Source: Chitinophagaceae bacterium UBA1930
Lineage (GTDB): Bacteria; Bacteroidota; Bacteroidia; Chitinophagales; Chitinophagaceae
DNA length: 64,000 bases
Direction: 5' to 3'
Assembly (NCBI GenBank): GCA_002337145.1
Contig: DDFK01000001.1
Span: 1,333,501 to 1,397,500, forward strand
Shown: positions 1 through 8,043 of the stretch, piece by piece
Position numbering within the stretch: the first letter of the stretch is position 1
Layout of the letters: each line of letters begins with the position of its first letter
The notes under the pieces: generated by a model
Databases searched by the model: none
Seen by the model: only the letters and a program-made list of their open reading frames with translations
What the model was told of the DNA's origin: nothing
Made by a program: the position numbers and the translations under genes

Positions 1-136
1 TAAAAGCGGCTCCCATGTCTTCTGCAGAATCATATACAAAACTGCTGGTCAAAAACAAAGGCGTACTATGTTCCTTTTCCTGCGTCCGTTCTGTTTGTAA
101 GCGGATCGCTTTTGTAATCGGGTGTAACTCTTTCAT
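1..136 (-). CDS. MetZ-type trans-sulfuration enzyme, N-terminal fragment
   Basis: The first 45 residues of a PLP-dependent enzyme are visible; the rest lies beyond the left edge. The segment IRLQTERTQEKEHSTPLF at residues 11-28, followed by LTSSFVYDSAEDM, matches the N-terminus of O-succinylhomoserine/O-acetylhomoserine sulfhydrylases of the Cys/Met-metabolism PLP family. These enzymes join sulfide to an activated homoserine to give homocysteine. The ATG at 134-136 is the only sensible start. A second, different enzyme of this superfamily (metY) lies at 27053. Assignment to MetZ rather than another member of the family rests on the N-terminus only. Confidence 0.72.
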   Translation of the reverse strand, partial: MKELHPITKAIRLQTERTQEKEHSTPLFLTSSFVYDSAEDMGAAF

Positions 137-149
137 GTATAAAATTTAT

Positions 150-237
150 GTAACCAGCTATATCATTTCAATTGGGCTTCCGTGGCGTCGCACCCATGTA
201 CTGTATAACGCTATTCATCTTTTATCAAAGCGTAGCT
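150..237 (+). repeat. Dispersed repeat, GCGTCGCACCC family, copy 1 (full length)
   Basis: The element begins GTAACCAGC, carries the core GGCGTCGCACCCATGTAC at 184-201 and ends TCAAAGCGTAGCT at 225-237. The same left end, core and right end recur at 46643-46730 and 53559-53644. It fills most of the gap between the MetZ fragment and osmC. No open reading frame or transposase is associated with it. Confidence 0.85.
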
Positions 238-278
238 CCATTCATCTGTTTCAATAACCAATTCCTTTCTGCTTGCAA

Positions 279-716
279 CTACCCACTCACTTCTTCCCCA
301 TTCACCAACACTTTGTATTGAATGGTTGCCCCTGCCCTTCTTACGGTTTCGGCAACGGAGCAGTATTTGTCAACAGACAGTTTTACTGCACGGTAACCCT
401 TGCTTGCATCAACATTGCCCGTCAGTTCAAAAACCAGGTCAACAGTCTGCCAAACAGAAGGCTCCTTGCCTTGTTCACGTTCACCATCCACTGTAATCTT
501 AAAGCCTGTCAGTTCCTGTTTCTGTTTTTTCAGTATGCTCACCACATCAACTGCACTACAGCCACACAAGGCGGCCAGTACGGTTTGCATGGGCCGCATG
601 CCATTGCCATTGCCACCTTGGTCAACGGGAATATCAATTACCATACTGTTGCCGGTGGCATCGGTAACAGTCATTTCAAAATCAGGGTTCGTTCGTTCTG
701 CGGTAAGTATGGGCAT
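279..716 (-). CDS. OsmC family protein
   Basis: This 145-residue protein belongs to the OsmC/Ohr fold. The family includes thiol-dependent peroxidases acting on organic hydroperoxides, alongside many members of unknown substrate. The two family cysteines are present: one in the buried helix LAALCGCSAVDVV (about residues 51-53) and one in KYCSVAETV (about 119). I chose the ATG at 716 because homologues start close to the TDATGN strand; an ATG at 755 would add 13 residues with no family counterpart. It lies 69 bp downstream of the DUF2490 gene on the same strand and may or may not share its transcript. A second OsmC gene is at 35013. Confidence 0.85.
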   Translation of the reverse strand: MPILTAERTNPDFEMTVTDATGNSMVIDIPVDQGGNGNGMRPMQTVLAALCGCSAVDVVSILKKQKQELTGFKITVDGEREQGKEPSVWQTVDLVFELTGNVDASKGYRAVKLSVDKYCSVAETVRRAGATIQYKVLVNGEEVSG

Positions 717-785
717 GCTGCAATGTTTAACCCTGCGAAGATAAACGGATGCCACTAATTGCTATTGCTGAAAAAAGGAAAGATA

Positions 786-1532
786 TTATTTGCCCTTTCT
801 CAAATCAAGGTTATGGAAATAGAATACCCGGGCTACGTGCAGGCTCCTGTATTGATTGCCCGAAGCCAACTGCTGAAACAGGTTCATGTAGCCAAATTGT
901 ATATTGTCTGTTTTGGTGGTCTGGTAAGCAAGACCAACAAAGAAACGGTTCTGGTCAAACGTGTTATTGACTATCTGCTTGCCAAAATTCAAATGCACTT
1001 CGTCATTGGCAATAAACGAAAGCCCCCTGGGTGCAAACATTTTTTTGGTAAGCGGCACCTGCATCAATAGGTTATAACGTACACGCCAGTTAAACGAAAA
1101 GCTATTGTCCAATTCATCGGCATTCAACAAACGCTGGCGGTAGCGTTCTTCCACACGCACCCATTGCATCAAACGCAGCCTTGGGTATTTGGTATGCCAT
1201 TGTATCTGCTGCCAGGGCCGGTGTTCCGGCGTGGAGATATTGGCCCCATTGGCCGGTGCAAAATGGTTTACGTATGCATAGCCTGCCGTAAGCTTTGTAT
1301 CATCGTTTAAATAATAAGTACCGCCAACCCGCACAATGCTTGTAGAAAGGTTATCGAAAAAATTTTCGTGGCTGCGTAACTGCACTTCGCCCCATAAACC
1401 CCATTTATTGCTGAACCTTGTTTGGTTCATATAGCCGCCCCATACCTGGTTAATATTGGCAACAGTTTTTGTTTGTGCAGTTGCACCAACAACAATCAAC
1501 AAAAAAGCAATAAGCAATAACTTGTTTTTCAT
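786..1532 (-). CDS. DUF2490 domain-containing outer-membrane protein
   Basis: The protein has 248 residues with a cleavable signal peptide at 1-19 ending VGATAQ. The rest alternates short amphipathic strands rich in aromatic residues, as in a small outer-membrane beta-barrel. Recognisable DUF2490 features are the N-terminal WGGYMNQTRFSNKWGLWGE segment and the RLMQWVRVEERYRQRL strand. Function of this family is unknown. It follows the RND adaptor gene by 53 bp on the same strand, so it is plausibly the last gene of the efflux operon. Confidence 0.78.
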   Translation of the reverse strand: MKNKLLLIAFLLIVVGATAQTKTVANINQVWGGYMNQTRFSNKWGLWGEVQLRSHENFFDNLSTSIVRVGGTYYLNDDTKLTAGYAYVNHFAPANGANISTPEHRPWQQIQWHTKYPRLRLMQWVRVEERYRQRLLNADELDNSFSFNWRVRYNLLMQVPLTKKMFAPRGLSFIANDEVHLNFGKQIVNNTFDQNRFFVGLAYQTTKTDNIQFGYMNLFQQLASGNQYRSLHVARVFYFHNLDLRKGK

Positions 1533-1585
1533 GTGGCAAAAATAATGCTATGCAACTGTTGTACGCATAGCATTATTTAAACCTG

Positions 1586-2659
1586 TTACTCTATAGCCGT
1601 ACCTTCTTTTATTTCATCGCTTGCGTTTTCAATTACCTGCTCACCTACTCTCAATTCGCCAAAAACTTCGGTTGTAGTGCTGGTTGATGCCCCCGTTACC
1701 ACATCTATTTTTTGGGCCTTTCCATTGCGTACAGCAACAACATATTTTCTTTCGGTAGAAACAACTACTGCTGTTTTGGGAACAGACAAAGCCGTATTGT
1801 TCCCCTTGGTGTATAAAGCCACATCGGCATACATGCCAGAAGCCAGCCTGCCATCGTTGTTGGGTACATCCACTTCAATACGCTCGTTGCGTAACTGGTA
1901 GTTTACATTGCTTGACTTCCTGGCCACACGCCCAATCATTTTTTTGCCGGGCATGGAAGCAACATAAAACGATACCGTGTCTTGCTGTTGCAGGTTGGCC
2001 GACATAGTTTCGGGCACATCCACTTGCAAACGTAGGTGGCTGTTTTGTTTCAGTTCCAGCATGGGCCTGTCTTTTACAGTTGCATTTACCAATGCACCGG
2101 GGTGTACATTTCTCTCGGTGATGGTTCCTGCAAAAGGGGCACGCACCTGCAGGTAGCCCAACATGGTTTGCTGCATTTGCCAGTTGGCTTTTTCTGCATT
2201 GCATAAGGCACTGTCTGCTTCTAGCTTTGCTTTTACGGTGGAAAGGTCCATGGGCGAAATGGCCCCGGGTGTCCTGTTTGCTTCCAGCAAACGATTGTAA
2301 CGCTCCTTGTCAATGGAATAGTCGGCCTTTGTTCTTGCATATTTTTCCCTTGCCTGCAATGCAGCCTGCTCTAGCTCTGGAGCTTCCAATGTCATCAGTA
2401 AGGTACCTGCCGAAACATTGCTGCCAATATCTACCAACACCTGTTTTACATAGCCATTTACTTTGGGAAAAATGCTTACTTCCTGAAAGGCTGCCAATTG
2501 TGCCGGCAACTTTATTACCGAGGCAACACCGCCTTGTTGCACTGTTGCCAATTTGTATTGAACGGTTTTTGTGTCTTTGGTTGGTTGCTTTTGGGGCTCG
2601 TTGTCCGTGCAGGATGCAAGCATTAAAAGCAATAGGGAAACGGTGATTGTATATTTCAT
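1586..2659 (-). CDS. RND efflux periplasmic adaptor (membrane fusion lipoprotein)
   Basis: This 357-residue HlyD/AcrA-type adaptor links the inner-membrane RND pump to TolC across the periplasm. It has a lipoprotein signal with lipobox MLAS-Cys17. A barrel-sandwich half follows (FPKVNGYVKQVLVDIGSNV, about residues 63-81), then a helical hairpin (about 100-165), the second sandwich half (VRAPFAGTITERNVHPG) and a C-terminal beta-barrel and membrane-proximal domain. It starts 11 bp after the permease stop codon, fitting a single operon in the order small protein, TolC, permease, adaptor. Confidence 0.92.
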   Translation of the reverse strand: MKYTITVSLLLLMLASCTDNEPQKQPTKDTKTVQYKLATVQQGGVASVIKLPAQLAAFQEVSIFPKVNGYVKQVLVDIGSNVSAGTLLMTLEAPELEQAALQAREKYARTKADYSIDKERYNRLLEANRTPGAISPMDLSTVKAKLEADSALCNAEKANWQMQQTMLGYLQVRAPFAGTITERNVHPGALVNATVKDRPMLELKQNSHLRLQVDVPETMSANLQQQDTVSFYVASMPGKKMIGRVARKSSNVNYQLRNERIEVDVPNNDGRLASGMYADVALYTKGNNTALSVPKTAVVVSTERKYVVAVRNGKAQKIDVVTGASTSTTTEVFGELRVGEQVIENASDEIKEGTAIE

Positions 2660-2670
2660 AAAATGAATGT

Positions 2671-5600
2671 TTAATGATTATCGCCTTCCGGCATTAATGA
2701 AACTTGTTTGAAGCTGGACTTCTGTCTTACCCATCCATACACCAACGGCACAATAAGCAATGCAGCAAATGTGGATGCAATCAGTCCGCCAATTACGGCC
2801 CTTCCCAGTGGTGCCGATTGATCGCCTGCCTCACCCATGCCACTTGCCATAGGCACCATGCCGGCAATCATGGCAAGACTGGTCATCAGTATAGGTCTTA
2901 GCCTGATGCTTGCCGCTACCGACGCAGCCTTGAACGGGTCCTTGTATTGGGTACGCAACGATTCTGCATTGGTTACAATCAAAATGGCATTGGCAACAGA
3001 TACACCCGTGCCCATGATCATGCCCATATATGATTGCAGGTTCAATGTTGCCCCTGTGGCCAGCAGCATGAGCATGGCTCCCAGCAATACGGCCGGCACG
3101 GTAGAGAGAACAGCGAGTGCCACACCAAATGATTGATAGTTGGCCGTGAGCAATAACAGTATTACAATAATGGCTGCCAGTAAACCGCTTTGCAGGGAGC
3201 TCAATGTTTCTGTAAGCAATGACGACATGCCTTTTACTTCTGATACGAGACCTTTGGGCGGTGTACCCAAACTGCTGATGGCTTTTTGAACAGCCGTAGT
3301 AGCGGTGCCCAGGTCTTTTTTGTAGATGTTGGCACTTACTGTTAGGAACCTTCTAGGTCCAGACCTGTCGTACTCACCTGGCAGTTCATCGGTAGAAAAA
3401 GTTGCGATGTCTGAAAGGATGGGCCGTGGCTTGTTCTTTACCAGTGAAATGGATTTGAGTTGCTCAACGGAGTTCATCAAATATTCGGGCACCTGTACCT
3501 GCACTTGATAAGTGTAAGCCACTTTGGTATCCAGCCATTGCACTTTTTCTGTAAAACGGCTGGATGATGTAGCATCCGTAATGCTTCTGGCCACTTCATT
3601 CAGGTTAAGACCCATCTGTGCCAGTTTAAACCGGTCAATATTGATCTTAATGTTGGGAAAATGTAAGGGTTGTACTATCTGCACATCACGCAAATAATCA
3701 ATGTTCCTTAAAGTATCCCTTAGCTTTTCTGCGTAGGATTTCAGTTCATCGAAATTCTTTCCTGCAACCCGTACTTCAATGGGCGTGGATGCACCCTGTG
3801 CCATGATTTTTTCTGTAAGTTCAATGGGCTCAAAAGAAATGTTCACTTTAGGAAAAGCATCATGGATGTTCTTGCGTAGTTTATCTTTCAGTTCATCCAG
3901 GTTTGCTTTGTAATGTTCATCCAGGTTCACTTGCAACAAGGCTTCGTGTGTACCACTATTGAATATGTAAAGGTTGCTGGAGCCGTAGCTGCTTGGTACC
4001 AACCCTACGTAAGCAGAACTGATGGACACGTTGCCATTAGTGGTTGAATCAATAATGTCCAGCACATTTTTTACGGTACGTTCTGTTTGCTCCAGCCTTG
4101 TTCCATCAGGCTCTTTGATCCTTACCTGCAACTGCCCGTTGTTTGTTTTGGGCAACAGGTCTTTTCCAATTACCACAAAGCAAATACCTGTAGCAGCCAA
4201 TGCCAGCAATAAGTACACAAGTACTATTGGTTTGCGTATGGGCATCCATTTACCAATATTGTTTTCGAGGTTATGCTTCATACGTTGAAAGAAGCCTGTT
4301 GTTTGCGGATGCGATTGTTCATACTGTGCATCCTCTTGCACTTCCTGCATTTCGTGTTCGTTCAATGCCAGCCCGTCATTCTTGAATTTGGGGTGATGGT
4401 GGGGCCTGAACATCTCTTCTTTCAACAGCCAATTAGAAATAACAGGCACCATTGTTTGTGCTGCTATAAAAGATACAATCATGGCAAAGCCTATGGATAA
4501 AGACAGTGGCAGGAACATCGCTTTGGGCACGCCATTCATTACAAAAGACGGGGCAAACACAGCCAGTATACAAAGCAGTATCAGCAATAGCGGAAAGGAA
4601 ATTTCTTCACAGGCGTCCAGTATTGCCTGTTTTTTGTTCTTGCCCATTTCCAGGTGCTGGTGTATGTTTTCAATGGTTACCGTTGCTTGGTCAACCAGTA
4701 CACCAATGGCCAGGGCAAGACCACTTAGCGTCATGATGTTTACGCTTTGCCCAAACAGTTTCAGAAAGAGTACAGCACTTAATATGGCCACCGGTATAGT
4801 GATAACAACCACCAGGCTGCTTCGCCAGTCTTTTAGAAATAACAGTACCATAAGGCCTGTAAGCAATGCACCCAACGCCCCTTCTGTCATCAAACTTTTA
4901 ACCGCATTGATTACAAAAACGGACTGGTCAAATTCATAGCCTACTTTAACATCATCTGGCAACAGGCTCTGCATTTCGGGCAGTTTACTTTTTAACGATT
5001 GTACCACGGCCCATGTGGAAGCATCGGCTGTTTTTACTACGGGGATGTAAACGGAACGTTTGCCGTTGATGAGAGCATAGTCTACCGTAACATCGGCAGC
5101 ATCGGCCACGGTGGCCACATCATGCATGAACACGGCAGCAGTACCATTGGTTACAATGGGTATGTCTTCAAAATGCTGCACCTGTTCTTCCAAAGTGTTC
5201 ACACTGGTTACATACATAAGGCTATCTACCCGGAGGTTGCCAGATGGACTGATGTTGTTGTTTTTGGTAATGGCTTCTACCACCTGGTCGGGCGAAAGGT
5301 TGAACCTTCTTAATTTTTCCGGGTCCACACTTACAACAATGCTTCTTGAGTTGGCACCAAAAGGCGGTGGTGCCGATAAACCTGAAACCGTGGAGAACAT
5401 GGGTCTTACACGGGTTACTGCAAGGTCGTAAATTTCTTTCAACGATTTTGTTGGACTGCTAAATACCAGTTGGCCAACAGGCAATGAAGATGCATCAAAA
5501 CGTATTACCTGCGGAGGCAATGCCCCAGGTGGAAAGAACTTGGAAGCCCTGTTTACCTGCAATGCCACTTGTGCCGAAGCTTCGGCCATATCTGTGCCTT

Positions 5601-5883
5601 CATAAAAAGAAAGTTTGATTAATGTCAATCCCTGAATGTTCTTGCTTTCCATGTTCTTGATGCCATTCACATATAGAAACTGGTCCTGCAGGCGTGTGGC
5701 AAAGAAGCCTTCCATTTGCTGCGGGCTCATGCCGCCATAAGATTCGATGACGTAAATGGTGGGCAGGTTCAGCTTGGGAAAAATATCGATGGGTATTGTT
5801 CTTACTGCCATAACAGAGAAGAGCAATAGCCCCGTAAAAAGCACCATTATGGTAATGGGCCTTTTTAATGCGGTACGTACCAT
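2671..5883 (-). CDS. RND family efflux permease
   Basis: At 1070 residues this has the usual length of an AcrB/MdtB-type proton-driven inner-membrane exporter. The N-terminal helix is followed by periplasmic pore domains, then TM2-6. TM4 carries GVLVDQATVTIENIH, with DQ where many drug pumps have DD or DN. A second periplasmic lobe and TM8-12 follow (GTGVSVANAILIVTNAESLR). Between TM6 and TM7 (about residues 487-535) lies a hydrophilic His- and Glu-rich cytoplasmic stretch (PHHHPKF, EHEMQEVQED). The gene is 6 bp from tolC and 11 bp from the adaptor. Substrate cannot be told from sequence; no CusA-type methionine relay was recognised. Confidence 0.93.
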   Translation of the reverse strand: MVRTALKRPITIMVLFTGLLLFSVMAVRTIPIDIFPKLNLPTIYVIESYGGMSPQQMEGFFATRLQDQFLYVNGIKNMESKNIQGLTLIKLSFYEGTDMAEASAQVALQVNRASKFFPPGALPPQVIRFDASSLPVGQLVFSSPTKSLKEIYDLAVTRVRPMFSTVSGLSAPPPFGANSRSIVVSVDPEKLRRFNLSPDQVVEAITKNNNISPSGNLRVDSLMYVTSVNTLEEQVQHFEDIPIVTNGTAAVFMHDVATVADAADVTVDYALINGKRSVYIPVVKTADASTWAVVQSLKSKLPEMQSLLPDDVKVGYEFDQSVFVINAVKSLMTEGALGALLTGLMVLLFLKDWRSSLVVVITIPVAILSAVLFLKLFGQSVNIMTLSGLALAIGVLVDQATVTIENIHQHLEMGKNKKQAILDACEEISFPLLLILLCILAVFAPSFVMNGVPKAMFLPLSLSIGFAMIVSFIAAQTMVPVISNWLLKEEMFRPHHHPKFKNDGLALNEHEMQEVQEDAQYEQSHPQTTGFFQRMKHNLENNIGKWMPIRKPIVLVYLLLALAATGICFVVIGKDLLPKTNNGQLQVRIKEPDGTRLEQTERTVKNVLDIIDSTTNGNVSISSAYVGLVPSSYGSSNLYIFNSGTHEALLQVNLDEHYKANLDELKDKLRKNIHDAFPKVNISFEPIELTEKIMAQGASTPIEVRVAGKNFDELKSYAEKLRDTLRNIDYLRDVQIVQPLHFPNIKINIDRFKLAQMGLNLNEVARSITDATSSSRFTEKVQWLDTKVAYTYQVQVQVPEYLMNSVEQLKSISLVKNKPRPILSDIATFSTDELPGEYDRSGPRRFLTVSANIYKKDLGTATTAVQKAISSLGTPPKGLVSEVKGMSSLLTETLSSLQSGLLAAIIVILLLLTANYQSFGVALAVLSTVPAVLLGAMLMLLATGATLNLQSYMGMIMGTGVSVANAILIVTNAESLRTQYKDPFKAASVAASIRLRPILMTSLAMIAGMVPMASGMGEAGDQSAPLGRAVIGGLIASTFAALLIVPLVYGWVRQKSSFKQVSLMPEGDNH

Positions 5884-5889
5884 AATTGT

Positions 5890-7266
5890 TTATTGAATGG
5901 TTTGAATGAATTGGTTGAGGTTGCCCGTAGCCGTTGCCTTGTCCAGTTGTGCCAGGTACCAATCGCCAATGGTTTCTATATAATCCGTTTGCGAGCGGTA
6001 CAGTACGAAGGATGCATTGGTCAGGTCAATCAATGAAATAAGACCGGCTTTATACTGTGCCATTTTTTGATTGTACACCGCTTCCGCCGATTGCAATTGC
6101 ACGGGCAGTTCCAGCAAATTGCTTTGCGTTACGTTTAGCATATTGTTGGCAATGGCTGCAGCATTCTTCAATACCAATTGCTGTTGTTGCAACTCCTGTT
6201 CGCTGGCCTGTAACTGGAACCTGTTAATGGTTAATTTGTCTTTTTTATAGATGCCATTAAGCAGGTTATAGGTAAATGCAACACCCAATGCATAATTGAA
6301 ACGTTGGTAGCCCAAACCTGTTGAGAGTGATTTGAACTGGTCGTTGTATTGTATGCTTGAACCCCTTGCCCACACACTTCCGGCCAGCATGATTTTGGGC
6401 AGGAAGGATTTTTTGATGAGGTTTTCATTTACAGTCAACAGGTTCTTTTTGCTTGTATAGACACTGAGCAGTGGGTTGCCCAAACTATCCATGGTGTAGT
6501 TGGTGCTCAATGAGATTTTCCTGAACAGGCCGCTGGTTGTATCAATGGCCAATTGCTGGGCAGCAATGCCTGTAAAGAAAGACAACTGTTCTTTCAGTTC
6601 ATTGATTTTGCCAAAAGTCTGGTTGTAGTTGATTTTTGTTTTGGACAGTTCTGCCAAGGCCAAGCTTGAGTCGGCACCAGGTTTTAATCCGCTTGCCGTT
6701 AGCGACTGTATCACCGTATAAATGCTTTGGTAGCGTTGAATGTTCTGCTGGTCGGCACTAAGCCTGTATTGCTGCTTTAGAATATTGAGGTACAGTTTTG
6801 CAATGTTTGACTGTATGCTGTATTCATCTTTTTGCAGGTCGGCCTTGAAAAGCTCCTGGTACGATTTTGCGGTTTGCAGTTTTGCATTGTTTAATCCAAA
6901 ATTCACCAATTCGTATTCGCTGTATAGCACTGCTACATTGGCCGTGGCTGGCTGTAGGGTATTGTCGGCCCTGATGCCGCCAGAGGATGATGGTGTAATA
7001 CCAAACGTGAACAATGAACCTGCCAATGAGTTGTTGGATGCAATGTTTAACTGTTCGCTGGCTTTTAGTGATGGCAGAAAAGAGTGCCTTGTTTCTGTGA
7101 TGGAGGCGTCGGATGCCTGTACCAATGCCTGCTTCTGTTTCAGTAAAGGCAGGTAATGTTTGCTTGAATCAATTAATGATTGCAATGAATAATGCTGCTG
7201 TGCATTTGCAATGCCCGCCATGCATGCAAGTACAAAACAGCATATCCCTTTTAGAGGATTGCCCAT
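5890..7266 (-). CDS. TolC family outer-membrane efflux protein
   Basis: The protein has 458 residues with a signal peptide ending GIANAQ (about residue 22). Two OEP repeats of long coiled helices follow (e.g. ELFKADLQKDEYSIQSNIAK and the C-terminal VYNQKMAQYKAGLISLIDL), typical of the trimeric outer-membrane exit duct of RND pumps. I use the ATG at 7266, which directly precedes the signal peptide; longer in-frame extensions would put the signal internally. It lies 6 bp upstream of the permease and 41 bp downstream of a small membrane-protein gene. Confidence 0.92.
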   Translation of the reverse strand: MGNPLKGICCFVLACMAGIANAQQHYSLQSLIDSSKHYLPLLKQKQALVQASDASITETRHSFLPSLKASEQLNIASNNSLAGSLFTFGITPSSSGGIRADNTLQPATANVAVLYSEYELVNFGLNNAKLQTAKSYQELFKADLQKDEYSIQSNIAKLYLNILKQQYRLSADQQNIQRYQSIYTVIQSLTASGLKPGADSSLALAELSKTKINYNQTFGKINELKEQLSFFTGIAAQQLAIDTTSGLFRKISLSTNYTMDSLGNPLLSVYTSKKNLLTVNENLIKKSFLPKIMLAGSVWARGSSIQYNDQFKSLSTGLGYQRFNYALGVAFTYNLLNGIYKKDKLTINRFQLQASEQELQQQQLVLKNAAAIANNMLNVTQSNLLELPVQLQSAEAVYNQKMAQYKAGLISLIDLTNASFVLYRSQTDYIETIGDWYLAQLDKATATGNLNQFIQTIQ

Positions 7267-7307
7267 GTATAATATATTAAATTGAAAAAATGTTATTGCT
7301 AGGGTAA

Positions 7308-7694
7308 CTAAGCAATAACAGGCGGGCCCCGCAGTTCCTGGATAAGGAAAAGGGGCGTTGGCACAATGGTGCAGCATTGGGGAACATTGTACCGCACAAA
7401 GCAAGACACCATTGGTGCTTCAATAACCAATGGCTGGATATTCGGAACCGTTTCGGGAAAGAAACGCTTGTTGAGCCTGGTATGTTTTTTTGTTTTTTTG
7501 TCTGGCTGCTGGCCTGTTATCTTGCTTTTGGCCAAGCCGGATTCCTGTGTTACGGACAGGATTGCCCGGTAAGATGTTTCATGGGAGGCAATGTCGTAAT
7601 TGAAAAGGGACTGCACCATGAAGAACACTGCCGATAGAACAATCAGCAATGTTTGTTTGCCATATAAAACAATATCTTTTCTATCCCTTGTCAT
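7308..7694 (-). CDS. Small membrane-anchored protein leading the efflux operon
   Basis: This 128-residue protein has no family I can name. It has one N-terminal transmembrane or signal-anchor segment (TLLIVLSAVFFMVQSLF), a basic middle part (KKTKKHTRLNKRFF) and a hydrophobic C-terminus ending LRGPPVIA. The ATG at 7694 is preferred to one at 7724. It is 41 bp from the TolC start, which suggests co-transcription and perhaps an accessory role in the pump. Coding status rests on length, position and composition only. Confidence 0.5.
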   Translation of the reverse strand: MTRDRKDIVLYGKQTLLIVLSAVFFMVQSLFNYDIASHETSYRAILSVTQESGLAKSKITGQQPDKKTKKHTRLNKRFFPETVPNIQPLVIEAPMVSCFVRYNVPQCCTIVPTPLFLIQELRGPPVIA

Positions 7695-7803
7695 ACACTG
7701 TTTCAGAAAGCGAATGTAGCACAAGTAAAGAAAAAAATATAATTAGTACAACAGCAACAGTGGCACAGCTATAGGATTAGGCATTTGCAGAGTTATGAAT
7801 TTG

Positions 7804-7875
7804 ACGCCGTGAGCGGAATCGAACCGCTGTAAAAGGTTTTGCAGACCTATGCCTAAACCACTCGGCCACACGGCT
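7804..7875 (-). tRNA. tRNA-Cys (GCA)
   Basis: Read on the minus strand this folds as a cloverleaf: D-stem GCC/GGC, anticodon loop with GCA at about 7840-7842, and T-stem AGCGG/CCGCT (7812-7816 with 7824-7828) enclosing a 7-base TTCGATT loop. The discriminator base is U73, an identity element of tRNA-Cys. CCA is not encoded. The outermost acceptor pair is A1:G72, a mismatch; the other six pairs (GCCGTG/CACGGC) are perfect. The anticodon stem and loop make the Cys assignment secure. Confidence 0.93.
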
Positions 7876-7883
7876 GTTTTAAA

Positions 7884-7907
7884 GTCATCCCGAGGAATCG
7901 GGATGAC
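7884..7907. repeat. Perfect palindrome upstream of tRNA-Cys
   Basis: Arms GTCATCCCGA (7884-7893) and TCGGGATGAC (7898-7907) are exact reverse complements around the loop GGAA. The CCCGA...TCGGG core resembles the CCCGATAGCTATCGGGA insert in two copies of the dispersed repeat (16861, 35539). The palindrome lies 8 bp upstream of the tRNA 5' end, so it is not the tRNA terminator. Confidence 0.7.
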
Positions 7908-8043
7908 TATGTCGAAACTTAACGATTGCTTAATAAAACCAAAAAACGAGTTGTATGCATCATACTTACCCTTTAAATAAAAGGGACAGCATGGGTAACG
8001 AAGCAAATATTGTTGATGCCAAACAGGCACAGTAGTATGAAAA

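Noticed and set aside
273..758. A 161-residue plus-strand frame opposite osmC
   Set aside because: It mirrors the OsmC gene on the other strand; OsmC has clear family motifs and this frame has none.
7743..8030. A 95-residue minus-strand frame
   Set aside because: It runs through the tRNA-Cys gene and a palindrome, and has no family resemblance.
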